DNA of 64,000 nt from Mercurialis annua (taxonomy: Eukaryota; Streptophyta; Magnoliopsida; Malpighiales; Euphorbiaceae), in assembly GCF_937616625.2 (NCBI RefSeq), contig NC_065571.1, positions 50,453,651-50,517,650 of the forward strand, read 5' to 3'. Position 1 is the first letter of the stretch. Every line of letters begins with the position of its first letter. The position numbers were made by a program, and so were the translations under genes. This document shows, piece by piece, positions 12,631 through 23,323 of the stretch. The notes beneath the pieces are model-generated. The model was given only the letters and a program-made list of their open reading frames with translations, searched no databases and was not told the DNA's origin.

Positions 12631-12725
12631 TTTATATAAAAAAATAACACGCTATCTTACTTCACTTATTAGTATATTACTTAATTATTTGGGAGACTGT
12701 GGGCTTCCTTCCTTTTTAACGTGTC
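12631..12725 (-). promoter_or_regulatory. CBF copy 1 core promoter: TATA box and ACGTGTC
   Basis: TTTATATAAA lies at 12631-12640. ACGTGTC (ABRE-like, read on the plus strand) lies at 12719-12725, about 135 bp before the ATG. The same arrangement occurs upstream of copy 2. That the factors binding ABRE act here is inference. Confidence 0.45.
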
Positions 12726-12958
12726 TTTTTCCAATTTTAAATTGTAGTAGTACTTTACTAGTAGATAATGTAAAAGTTTATGATAATGAACATATATTTT
12801 AACCAACAGAGATTCATTATTTTTGGTCTCTTTATAACTTAGTCATAAACATCTTGTTAGGAGCTGGTTATTAACTGCCGTTTTTTCTTTCTTGGTCTCT
12901 TTTTAGAATATATTTTAGAAATCTTCTTTCTATCCTCTGTTTTAATCTCTAGGTCATG

Positions 12959-13085
12959 GCAGTTCGATTTAGGAACGTGCAGTGTGTTCTGGATTTGTTG
13001 AATAAAATTTTAAATAGTTGGGGAGGTATTGCTGGAAGGATACTTAGAGATATTGATTGTGATGACTATGGGGATGACCGTTCAA
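12959..13085 (+). pseudogene. TRAF/MATH-like gene fragment (one exon), unit 1
   Basis: The plus strand reads AVRFRNVQCVLDLLNKILNS, WGGIAGRILRDIDCDDYG and DDRST before a stop. From memory this matches the stretch VRVRLK..CVLDFLSKT.NSWGDVAETILRDI of the large plant TRAF-like protein At2g25320, in shortened form. An acceptor-like GGTCATGGCAG precedes it. It ends where homology to the EMC7 5' flank begins, at the duplication junction. It is a fragment only. Confidence 0.55.
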
Positions 13086-13087
13086 CA

Positions 13088-13620
13088 TAAACTCGAGAGA
13101 ACTAGACTCGATCTAATCGACCTCTTCTCGTCGTTCTTTTTCTATTTGCTTTATTTTTGACGATGTTGCATCACATTAACACGATTCTTTACCAATGGGT
13201 TTTAACTCAAATGGTATAAGCGCTGACAGCAAACTGCTAGGTCGTGAGTTCGATTCCTTCCACAAGCGCTTCCCCCTCCCCAAATTATAAAAAAAACACG
13301 ATTCTTTTGTTTTTATTTAATTTTAATTAATAATCAATATGAGGTGCTTCTTTTAATATAATTTTAAAGGTTGATTGAAAGAAAAGGAGTGTTTTACAAA
13401 TTAGAAATACAAACTTGAAACTTGAGTAATATCAAATATAAACTACTTATATTTTTAGTCTAAAACACTAATAAATTTTCAATAAAATATATTTTGTATT
13501 TCAACATTCATATTGATATATATTTTAAAAAACACAATTTTAGCAATTTGATTTATAAAAAAAATTAATTTGTATTTCACATTATTAATATTTAAGTATG
13601 TAATAATAGAAACCCAATTT
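13088..13620. repeat. EMC7 5' flank, copy B (lacks the pogo-like MITE)
   Basis: Same-orientation copy of 7338-7568 plus 9276-9450. At the site where copy A carries the MITE, this copy reads ATATCAAATATAAACTACTT without interruption, so it is an empty site. It has its own insertion, the SINE at 13191-13294. Confidence 0.75.
13191..13294 (+). mobile_element. tRNA-derived SINE, copy 3, with perfect target duplication
   Basis: A box region TTTTAACTCAAATGGTATAA, then GCAAACTGCTAGGTCGTG, B box GAGTTCGATTCC, CACAAGCGCTTCCCCC and an A-rich tail. The 13-bp sequence AACACGATTCTTT flanks both sides (13178-13190 and 13295-13307). Copy A of the same flank lacks it, so the insertion came after the tandem duplication. 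Confidence 0.85.
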
Positions 13621-13639
13621 CACATAGTAATATAACGAA

Positions 13640-15760
13640 TGGAGTCCTATAGGATTTGTCCATTGAAGCGGAAATAAGTTAAAGATGAGAATCAACTCGC
13701 TAATAGAACCTAAACTAAGTGAGACCGAGTCCTATTTGACTCGTCCATTTAGAATAGAGACCATACAGATTCGCCTAAAAAGCAATAAACCAAACCTCAT
13801 AGGGTTCAGTAAACAGATCTGATATAGATCTTATTCGAAGATATAGAATCGTAATACAATTCAATTACAATATCGATAAACTCAGAGATTCTAAAAGATT
13901 CAGATTTTTTAGAAGATTAGAAATACATTTCTATTTCGAATTGTATTCCTATTTAAGAGCTTACTCTTATTTAGGAGTTATATTATTATTCAGACTCATA
14001 TCTTAAATAGAAATCTCTTTCCTATTCCGATTTTACAATGTATTCCTTCATGACCACTATAAAAGGAGATTGAGGTATGCCTATACACACACATGACTAC
14101 AATTACAACAATATATACTCTTTTAAGCTCAATACTGATTTAAGAATCGAAGTGTTCATCGGATAACCACCATCCGATCAGCAATCTTACCCTTATTTTG
14201 TAGGTTTAACCCGTTGAGAAGACATACTCCATCCATTGGCGCCGTTTGTGGAAAAATCTTGACAAACTGCGATCGAATGAGCTTTTCTGTGAACCAAACA
14301 AATTTTTATTGAAGGATGATCTCTGACGGGACTGACCCCAAGAACAAACAACCGGCGGGAACGAATAACTCAGGTCTAATGACCACCGGAAAAAAGAAAG
14401 AAATCCAGAAAAATGAAATAATGCCAAAAATGATAGCAACAAAAGTCTCTTCGAAGAAACTCTTCTAGAGAGCAAAGAAGTAAAAAATCAAGATAGAATA
14501 AAAGCATCACCTTCATCAAGAACAATTCATATGATAAAAGGAAGAGTAGCGAGCAGTTACCTACAAGACCTTACCAATTAAAGAGATTCTAAATCACGAC
14601 ATCAAAGAAAAAGATTGTGAACCTAAAGGCCATGTGCTGAAACTAGAGTTGGGCAAAGAGATAAAAGTTAACTTAAGGGTCGACATATCCTAAAATTCAA
14701 AGAAGAAATTGTAGCAGTTTTAAAGGCTAGCGCATGAACATTCGCCTCAAAAGTCTTAGAAATTATTAGGATTAACCCGCATATCATAACCCATGAACTT
14801 AATGCAGACAAAAATGCAACACCTGTGAAGCAAAAGAAAAGAAAATCTCAGTAGATAATAAAAAATAATCGTCGATGAAGTAGAAAAGTTAATGAAAGCG
14901 GAATTCATCATATAAGTCCATTACCCCGAGTCGACAACCAATCTAGTAATTGTAAAAAGGCAAATGGAAAAAACCGGATGTGTGTAGACTATACCGATCT
15001 AAACAAGGCATGTTCAAAAGACAGATAAATCCGCTACCAAACAAAGATCAGCTTGTAATCTCAACTGCAGGACACGCCGTGTATAGCTTGGTAGAGGCTT
15101 CTCAAGGCTATAACCAAATCCTAATGAAGGAAGAAGATCAAGGAAAAACGTTGTTCATCGCCGATGGGGGAACATATTGCTATAACGATATGCCATTTGG
15201 CTTGAAAAATGATGGTGCAACATACCAAAAGCTCATGAACATTATGTTCAAAGATGAAATTAGGAAAAGAGTCTAGGTGTATGTAGACGACTTGATAATG
15301 AAAAGCGAAAAGATAGAAACTCACGCAAGAGATGTGAAAGAAACATTCAAAATTCTAATCAAGTACATGATGAATTACTCAATCCGAAAAAATGCATATT
15401 CAGAGTTAAAGGAGGAAAATTTCTAGGGTTCATGATATCAAAGAGAGGAATCGAGGCGAACCTCGAAAAAATCAGAGCCATAATGAACATAATACCCCCA
15501 AAAGATATCAATGAAATTCAAAAGCTAAATAGGCGAGCTATTGCCCTCTGAAGATTTATGTTCCGCTCGCCGAAAAGATATCTGTCTTTTTTCAAGGCCT
15601 TTAAAGGCTCTCAGAAATTCAAATGGAATGAAGAGTGTCAAGAAATATTCAATGAGCTAAATAGATTCTTAACTTCTTCGCCTCTCCTAAGCCGACCAAT
15701 ACCAAAAGAGATTTTATACTTGTATATTTGTGCGAGAAAGAAAATATTCAGAACTGTCAT
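13640..15760 (+). mobile_element. Decayed Ty3/gypsy (Tat-like) element: 5' LTR, PBS, broken gag and pol
   Basis: A 596-bp LTR (13640-14235) ends at ATGGCGCC-type primer site TTGGCGCCGTTTGTGG. It contains ACTATAAAAGGAG and GAGGTATGCCTA, both also found in the LTR of the young element at 23324. A gag start (MISDGTDPKNKQPAG) runs from about 14318 and stops at about 14466. From about 14870 reverse transcriptase can be followed with frameshifts: GTYCYNDMPFGLKN, then a stop, then VYVDDLIMKS. The start of RNase H follows (SQKFKWNEECQEIFNEL, 15558-15760). The rest of pol and the 3' LTR are missing. Nothing here can be expressed as a whole protein. Confidence 0.8.
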
Positions 15761-15762
15761 AT

Positions 15763-15838
15763 GTCCGTTAGTGACTGGCCAATTTAGCACTAGCGTATTA
15801 GGTCCGATGATTCACATTGGCTAATCACTAACGGACAC
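15763..15838. repeat. Imperfect palindrome at the broken end of the old gypsy element
   Basis: TGTCCGTTAGTGACTGGCCA is answered by TGGCTAATCACTAACGGACA some 30 bases later, a stem of about 20 bp with two or three mismatches. It begins where the RNase H reading ends. Confidence 0.6.
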
Positions 15839-16333
15839 GTCATTTTAGGTTCGAAAGGTACGATGTGAATTTTTTTATAACGTTATACCTCCACTGAAAA
15901 AAAAAGTTCATTAAGGTCTAAATTTAAAACCAAACCAAATGTGAGGGTCCAACATGTTTATTTAACTGATGTTATAATTAGAAAAAAAACTATTTTTCTC
16001 AGTTAAATTAAATCATTAATAAAAATATCAAATTAATTAAATAATTTTTGGGCCACCTCACTACGGCTACCGCCTCCACATTCGGCCTCCATTGTTTTCC
16101 GGCCACCACTGTCCTCAAGAATAGTTTTTTTTGTTTTAATTATAACATTAAACACTATTTAAAATATATGTTAAAATATAAAGTATTGATTTGATTTTTT
16201 TGTGAATGAAAAAGAGGTCAATTTAATGGAATTAAATATTCGAAGATGGTAATTTAATTAGTTCAAATCGTGATTTTACAATGTGAGGGTGAAATCGAAG
16301 AAAGGCGGAAGGTTGAGGGTTTTAAAGACATTA

Positions 16334-16929
16334 GGGGGTGTTTGTTTCAGCTTTTTGGTGGAGTTTTTGGCTTTTGCTTTTCAAAAACTCGACCAAAGTG
16401 TTTGGTGAGAATTTTTCAAAACTTTTTGGAGCTTTTTGAACCTCCAACAACTGCTGTTTGAAAAGCTCCATTTTGGAATTTTTTGCCAACAGCTGATAGC
16501 TGTTTCATTATTTAGTTTATTAGAATATACCAATTTTATAATATATTAAATTATTTTTAAATACTCTAATCATTTATAAATTATATAAAATTATTTTATT
16601 TTTATTATAATAACTATAATTTAATTATTTTTTAAAAAATTTATTATAAATTTATCAAAAATATATCTAAATAAATTTAAACTATATATTGCTTTTTATA
16701 AAAAAAAATTATTAATATTTTTATTAAATAATATATGATATAATATATTCATAATCTAATAAATAAAAACAAAAATTATGCCCTTTACGGTCATTTTATA
16801 TATAAACAGCTACAGCTAATTAAATTTCACCAAACACTTATGGTCTATCAGCTACCAGCCAACAGCTTACAGCTATCAGCAACAGCTAACAGCCACCAGC
16901 TACAAAAAACAGCTGAACGAAACAGGCCC
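16334..16929. mobile_element. Harbinger/Tourist-like MITE
   Basis: The left end GGGGGTGTTTGTTTCAGCT faces the right end AGCTGAACGAAACAGGCCC, flanked by TTA and TAA. The interior has many CAGCTA/TAGCTG motifs and an AT-rich centre. Terminal GGGCCTGTTTG-type repeats with a 3-bp site are typical of PIF/Harbinger MITEs. The target duplication is imperfect, so hAT origin is not excluded. Confidence 0.6.
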
Positions 16930-17334
16930 TAAATTTTTTGGTTTTGAATGTTTAGAGTATGAGTAGTCTATGTCTAATTAAAATATAGAGTTAAAGAGCT
17001 GGAATTTAAAAATACTTGCTCAATAGTACTGTGGGGTCAGAGGGTGTATTAAATATCTTAAACGTTATAAATATCTGATGGGTCGTTTTCTGTTGGAGCC
17101 AATCTTAGCTTAGATAGTCCAAATTCAGGGGCTTGGCTTTGATTTAAAGTGAGGTTTGCAACTTGCAATAGTTTTGGCCAATCATTCAAGCAGATGGCAG
17201 TATAGCCACACACTTAGAATAATTACTTTGTTGTTGCCATAATTGTCAAAAACATCGAGTATGGTATAGTTAACTTGCTTCTTAATCTTTCCCTTTTCTG
17301 ATTCATATATATATATATATATATACACAAGCAA

Positions 17335-17952
17335 TTATATGGAAAAACTCCATAATAATGACACATCCGCCGCATATGTTTCTACCTCCTCCCTGTCATC
17401 GGCAAGGCATGCAGGCGGAGACAAAAGCATTGCTTCGGCCATATCTGATAACAATCCCGGCATCCCAAAAACTGCCTCTTCGTCCATATAAACCACATTT
17501 TCCGACACACCCGAGTTTTTCGACTCGTCTGCTTCGATCTCTATTGGCTCAAATGCCTTTGCTGCTTCGCCCGCCGCCTTTTGAATATCTTTGGCATCAC
17601 TGGAAGCTGGAATCGGCAGCCGCCATGACGAGTCAGCGAAATTCAAGCAAGCAGATCGTCCTCTGAGTGCTAAAGCAGCAACGTCATGAGCTCGAGCTGC
17701 CATTTCGGCTGTTGCGAAAGTGCCTAACCAGATTCTTGATTTCTTGTTAGGCTCGCGGACTTCGCAAACCCACTTCCCGGAATTCCTGAGACGAACTCCG
17801 CGGAAAACAGGATGTCTCGTCTCTTTAAACTTCTTTCGGCCGGCGCGTTTCTTGGGATTACTGGAAGCTAGCATGTGTTGTTCTTCATCGGAAGATAAAG
17901 ATACTATATTAGGGAAGTCAAGCGATGACGATGGCCAAAGAGAATGGTCCAT
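17335..17952 (-). CDS. CBF/DREB1-type AP2/ERF transcription factor, copy 2
   Basis: An intronless 205-codon gene in tandem with the copy at 11961. Seen: [16 protein letters not shown] before the AP2 domain, WVCEVREP inside it, DSSWRLP after it, and the end LLWSFSI. Against copy 1 it lacks a few residues in the N-terminus (SLSSDEEQ instead of [11 protein letters not shown]) and has scattered substitutions mostly outside AP2. No frame-breaking change is present, so both copies look functional. The ATG at 17950-17952 was chosen for the same reason as in copy 1. TTTATATAAA lies at about 17998-18007. Role: nuclear activator of cold/drought genes through CRT/DRE elements (family knowledge). Confidence 0.93.
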   Translation of the reverse strand: MDHSLWPSSSLDFPNIVSLSSDEEQHMLASSNPKKRAGRKKFKETRHPVFRGVRLRNSGKWVCEVREPNKKSRIWLGTFATAEMAARAHDVAALALRGRSACLNFADSSWRLPIPASSDAKDIQKAAGEAAKAFEPIEIEADESKNSGVSENVVYMDEEAVFGMPGLLSDMAEAMLLSPPACLADDREEVETYAADVSLLWSFSI

Positions 17953-17997
17953 TTTTAGGAAAGAATGGTGGTAAATGAAATAACATATCTTGCTTTT

Positions 17998-18076
17998 ATT
18001 TATATAAAAAAATAACACGCTATCTTACTTCACTTATTAGTATTGGGAGACTGTGGGCTTCCTTTTCTTACGTGTC
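17998..18076 (-). promoter_or_regulatory. CBF copy 2 core promoter: TATA box and ACGTGTC
   Basis: TTTATATAAA at 17998-18007 and ACGTGTC at 18070-18076, about 118 bp before the ATG. In the pseudogene copy the equivalent site (about 33708) reads ACGTGTT, so the ABRE core is altered there. Confidence 0.45.
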
Positions 18077-18109
18077 TTTTTCCTATTTTAAAACCTAGTA
18101 CAATTTACT

Positions 18110-19060
18110 AGAAGACAGCGGAAAAGTTAATGAAAATGAATAAATATTTTAACCAACGGAGGTTCATTTTTTTGTCTCTTTATAACTTACTCCTAATAGG
18201 AGCTGGTTATTAACTGCCGTTTTGTTTTTCTTAAAGGTTTCTGCCAGGAATTAACAGCTGATCCTGATGAACTTATTGATTCTGAATTGATTCTGAATAC
18301 AGTGAAGGATAAGTAGAGATGAACCAGATCTTTTTTGAAAACTTCTTTTCATTTGGATGATCATGTTTGTAGCATATATGGTTGTTACATTAATTGGAAA
18401 TCCACTTAAAATATACTACACTAAAAATCTATTTTAAATTAATATACTATATTTGAGTTGTGGGGTGATAGACACTGAGTATCTAAAAAATTGCCATATT
18501 TTTTTTTGGTGATTTTAATTTTTTTTTTCAATTTGGTTACTGAATTTTAAATTTAGTTTGATGGAGGTATCTTTTGCTTCTAATTTTCTTGTAGAAGCCG
18601 TTATCCATGCCATGATTCTTCAATAAAATTTGAACAAAAGAATTGGGAGAGTACCTCTGATTTGCAGGACGCCAGAGAAACATATCATGGTCTGATTGAG
18701 AACGAATAGCTGCTGCATGATTAATCTAGCTATAAAGTGAACAGCTGATTATGAGAGTTGCTACTGATCTTTAAGCCAAAAATCATGTTAAAATCTGATT
18801 TGATTACCGTTTTCCAAGTGAAAATTGACTATTACTTTGGAACAAATTTCAATTTGTTTTAACTCTACGCCAAATAGTCAACACTCAACAGTTTAGCATT
18901 GCTCACTGACATTAAATCAAACCAGATTTGATTAATATGGAAACCTGCCGATGAGAGCAGATTTCCTTTTCAATGAGCTAGGTGATTAGTGAAATTCTGA
19001 ATTAGGGGATGAAAATGATTCAGCCTAAAGCTATTCTTGGATAGAAGCATACCAAGATAC
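18110..19060. other. Remains of CBF unit 2 flank and unclassified DNA
   Basis: Homology to the upstream flank of CBF copy 1 runs to about 18220 (GGAGCTGGTTATTAACTGCCG). Just after it, at 18238-18316, the plus strand reads FCQELTADPDELIDSELILN before a stop. It looks like a gene scrap but I cannot assign it. Nothing else was recognised. Confidence 0.4.
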
Positions 19061-19074
19061 CTAATTTGAAGTTT

Positions 19075-19280
19075 AATTATTCAGTTTAGAATCCAACTTT
19101 TTTGAAAGTTAATCCGACTTCAAAGCAGCAAAGAGCACATAGTAGATTTCTCACCATTTCCAAATTATTTCGAACAAATAATAAAGTATCATCGGCAAAC
19201 TGAAGCGTAGAAAAAGATTCATGATAGCCTATGATATTGACTCCTTGAATAAGGCCTAAAATCATAACCATTAAATAGTA
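19075..19280 (-). mobile_element. LINE reverse-transcriptase fragment
   Basis: The minus strand reads YHESFSTLQFADDTLLFVRN followed by a Cys-rich stretch and VGLTFKKVGF. The QFADDTLLF box is the catalytic motif of plant L1-type non-LTR reverse transcriptases. Only about 60 residues remain, and no poly(A) tail or target duplication could be defined. Confidence 0.65.
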
Positions 19281-19668
19281 CAGTTTGAATAATTTTCTTC
19301 AAGCATCTGAATTGATATATTTTTCCTGCAAATGATCTATCAATGCATTGCAAAGTGCAATGTGCGCATGTTTGTTCTACATCTGTCTATGTCGAACAAT
19401 TTTTTTTGCAAATCGAGTACTATCATCTATTACTATTTCAACTTGCGGTATTTCTCCTTCCACTAGTCTGAATTACTGCATATAAATCACATTCATCCTC
19501 AATAATCATCATATTGTGCATTATTATGCATATTGTCATTATGTCAATGTAATACATCTTTTTTCCAAAAACGGGTTGGTCTTACAATAATTACATATCA
19601 TGCTTGTAGAATTCCAAATGCTCGCTCATCATCTAATTTTCTACACGCTTCTTCTTTTACGTCAAAAT

Positions 19669-20352
19669 CAGTGTTACCATAATTCGTTTTTAGCTTGGAG
19701 TACCACGAATTGGAACGTGCGTTCCAATTCGCGGTACTCTGGAGTTCCAGAAACGCTTTGGTACGCGTACTGGAACTCCATGTGAAGAGTTCCATGATTG
19801 TTTAAAAAGTTGCAGAAGTAAGGTGAAGAAGAAGGTGTTAAAGCGGCTGTGTTGCTGAATTCAAGTATTAATCTCTAGGGTTTTCTTATCTTGGGCTTAT
19901 GGGCTTATTAATAATCAGTTTTTACAGCCACCCACCTTATAACAAATATAAAACACTAACGTTAATAATAGATAGCTGTCAACTTGAATTCAATTTTCAG
20001 AATTCAAAGAGTTTCTCTACAACCAAAACACATCTAATTAATGCTAAAAAAATTGAAAGACACTTATCAATAACTTAAATTACTATATAAAACATAGCAT
20101 GAATAACACGATAATAACTTACCTTCTCTGCTTCCTAAAATTTATTTAACTAGTATCAAAATCTATGTACATTCTTTGAATTTTACGTAAATATATGTGA
20201 AGCGTTCCGAACAAGAGTGGTTCAACGTACCGCACAAAAAAAAAACGTACCAACTAATCCTACCCCCAACGTACCATAAAAAAATAAACTAACGTATTTC
20301 GTTCCCGTTCCCGTTCCACGACCCGAAGCGCACCGCGTTCCGGGTAACACTG
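19669..20352. mobile_element. hAT-type MITE with perfect 8-bp duplication
   Basis: Ends CAGTGTTACC and GGTAACACTG are exact inverse repeats. GTCAAAAT flanks both sides (19661-19668 and 20353-20360). Near both ends the sequence is full of GTTCC/GGAAC and CGTACC words (19700-19790 and 20195-20345) that can pair between the arms. No transposase was seen. Confidence 0.85.
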
Positions 20353-20462
20353 GTCAAAATATTTGTCTTTCGCGAAGTATGCGGTTCGTGGATAATTTGT
20401 ACAGTAGTAGATCATTTTGGATTTATAGAACCAGCTGAGTAGTGGTTTACACATTAATAGTT

Positions 20463-20832
20463 GGGGTAATTTCTAAAAAAATCACAAACTTTACACGGAG
20501 TTTCATTTTAATCATGGCCTTTAAAAGTTGTCATTTAAAGGCACGAACTTTCATTTTATTTCAAATCTATCACCAAAGTAAAATTCGGTGTATTTTATCT
20601 GACTAAAAATTGCTAATCCTAGATATTCTAACTGAAAGATAATAAGATTTGATGTTGATTAATAAGTTGGCTCTTTCATTGATGGTTTAGTGAAGAATTT
20701 AGTAAATACAAATACACTGAAATGATGAATTTGAAACAATATGAAAGTTCGTGCCTTTAAATGGCAACTTTTAAAGGTCATGATTAAAACGAAACTTCGT
20801 GTAAAGTTCATGATTTTTTTAGAAATTAACCC
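20463..20832. mobile_element. Mutator-like MITE (TSD TTAATAGTT)
   Basis: About 95-bp terminal inverted repeats beginning GGGGTAATTTCTAAAAAAAT on the left and ending ATTTTTTTAGAAATTAACCC on the right. The 9-bp TTAATAGTT flanks both sides (20454-20462 and 20833-20841). Confidence 0.85.
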
Positions 20833-21946
20833 TTAATAGTTTGCCAGATTATTAAATTATTTTACATTTAATATCTTATGGTTAATTATCTAATATTAGT
20901 TTGATATTCTATTTTAAAGTTAGTTTGGTTGTAATGTTTGTTTAATATTTGTTTTTATGTTTAATATAATGTACTTTTAACATTTTAAATGAAAATATCA
21001 TATTATTTAAATTTAATGTTTTTTTTATCAAAATATTTATTAAATTTATTTATTATAATTTGTTAAAAAATAGTTTGGATCAAATTGTTAACAATATGAC
21101 TTTTATCTGATGAGAACTTGGACCAAATTGAATATTTTGAAAGCTAACAATATAAAGATATATTTGTTTGAATAATACAAATTTATTTTAAAATTTTTAC
21201 TCTTCATAAACATTAAGATAGAATTCCATATTAGAGTATTAGAATTGTGAATGGTGTGGTTATTAACATAGGAGTGTTATTAGGTCTTAAGCTCAACTTA
21301 GATAGTCCAAAAAGTGGGGCTTGGCTTTAATTAAATACTATTTTAACATTATAAATATCTGATCAGTTATTCTGTGTTAAAGTTAACATCAGCTTAGATT
21401 GTCCAAATTTAGGGACTTGGCTTCAATTAAAAGTATAGATGCCAATCATTCAGCAGATGGTAGTATAGCCACACAATTCGAATAATTGTTGCCATATTAG
21501 TCAATAACATTGAGTATGGTATAGTGAACTTGTTTCTTAATCTTTCCTTTTTCTGATTCATATTGTTTATATAGCCAAAAACTCCATAATAATGACACAT
21601 CCAGCACATATGTTTCTACCTCCTTCCTGTAATCAGAGACGGAGACAAGGTAGGGCTAGGCAGTCCCTGGACCCTACCTCAAAAATAAAAAATTACTTTA
21701 AAAGAATTTAATAAATAAATAAATTATATATCCTTCATCTTAAATTTTTAATAATTAGATTTTATAGTGTATATTTTTGTGGTATTATATTTAATTTTTT
21801 TTCGTATTAATTAGTATTACACACATGAGTTTAGGTCCGAAATATTATTTTTTATCTAAAAGAAAACTCAAATATAAGAGGAAAATAATATTTATTTAAA
21901 ACTCATGAGTAAACAATATTTCAGACGAAATCTCACGTAGATAATA

Positions 21947-22602
21947 CTCACTCCGTCCTAAATTAATAGACCCTATTTCAAGTTTATTTATGGTCTAGTT
22001 ACTTAAAAACCACCCACCTCGTTACATTTTTTCATTTATATCATGAATTAGGAAAATTTTCAATTGTACCATATTTTTATTTTTTATGTTTCATCTCTAC
22101 CCTAATGAGTTGAATTGACCTATTTTCTTTTGAAAAAGAGTTTAAATTAATCCTTTATTTTTAACCTATATTCTAATAAAATGTTAATATTAATCATTTA
22201 TATATCTTTTTTTTAATATTTTCATCTTTAAATTAATTAAATTATCAAAACTTTTACTTTTGGGGTACAAACGAAACATAAAAATCAAAAATAGGGTACA
22301 ATTGAAAATTTTCCTAGGTCATGGTATAAACGAAAATAAGTTATAAGGTGAGTGGTTTTTAAGTAATTAGGCCTTTATTTATAGGCATTAGATATTTACT
22401 TTACTAAGTAATTGTAAACATACTCACATTAATTATAGGAAATATTTTGAAAAGATTATAAAAATTACAAAAAGATAAAAATTACCACTATATTAACGCA
22501 AATATGATATTTTTTTCATATACTAATTCTTTTATCTATAGAATTTAAATTTTTAATACCCATATTTATCTTAAACTGCCTATCAATTTAGAACGGAGGA
22601 AA
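21947..22602. mobile_element. Stowaway MITE, split by a Mutator-like MITE
   Basis: Left CTCACTCCGTCCTAAATTAA and right TCAATTTAGAACGGAGGAAA next to TA dinucleotides, the pattern of Stowaway (Tc1/mariner) MITEs. The interior is interrupted by 21992-22373. Confidence 0.7.
21992..22373. mobile_element. Mutator-like MITE (TSD TTTATTTAT), third nesting layer
   Basis: Arms GGTCTAGTTACTTAAAAACC and (inverted) GGCCTAATTACTTAAAAACC extend for well over 50 bp. TTTATTTAT flanks both sides (21983-21991 and 22374-22382). A close relative lies at 36832-37212. Confidence 0.85.
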
Positions 22603-23323
22603 TATAAATTAATTTTTTTCATCAAATTGTGCCCTACCTGAAATTTTAATTTGACTTCATCACTGCTTGTAGTCGGCAAGGCATGGAGGCGGACAAAAAA
22701 GCATCGCTTTTTCCACATCTGTTAACAATCCCGCATCCCATAAACTGCCTCTTAATCCATATAAAACACATTTTTCGACACACCCGAGTTTTTGGACTCG
22801 TTTGCTGCCATTTCTATTGACTCAAACGCCTTAATTTGCTGCTTCGGCTGCTCCCTTTTGAATATCCTTGGCATCAGCCGAAGCTTGAATTGGCAGCCGC
22901 CACGACGAGTCAGCAGAATTCAAGCAAGCATATCGTCCTCTGAGGGCTAAAGCAACAATGTCATGAGCTCGAGCTGCCATTTCGGCTGTTGCGAAAGTGC
23001 CTAACCAAATTCTTGATTTTTTGTTAGGCTCTCGGACTTCGCAAACCCACTTCCCGGAATCCTCAGACGAACTCTGCGAAAAATAGGGTGTTTAGTCTCT
23101 CTAAACTTCTTACGGCCGGCACATTTCTTGGTGATAACATTAATGGAAAAATCAAACACCATTAATTTAAGAGAAAATTGTAGAAAAAGAATGGAAGCTA
23201 ATATTAAATTACAAAATCTTCACCCAACAAAATAAAACAGTGCTCTCTCTCTCTCTCTCTATATATATATACACACTAAAATAAGTAAGAAAAACTATCA
23301 TACTACCCTTACATAATAATAAA

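Larger units (their letters stand above)
21634..22665. mobile_element. hAT-like element inside the CBF pseudogene, itself nested
   Basis: Left end CAGAGACGGAGACAAGGTAG and right end (inverted) CAGTGATGAAGTC..AGGTAGGGC. The 8-bp flanks are CCTGTAAT (21626-21633) and CTTGTAGT (22666-22673), two mismatches. It carries a Stowaway MITE at 21947-22602. No transposase frame was seen. Confidence 0.65.

Noticed and set aside
12585..12650. Upstream extension of CBF copy 1 (about 22 more residues)
   Set aside because: It would start at GTG, overlaps the TATA box and encodes an AT-derived peptide not found in the family; the AAAATGG start is better.
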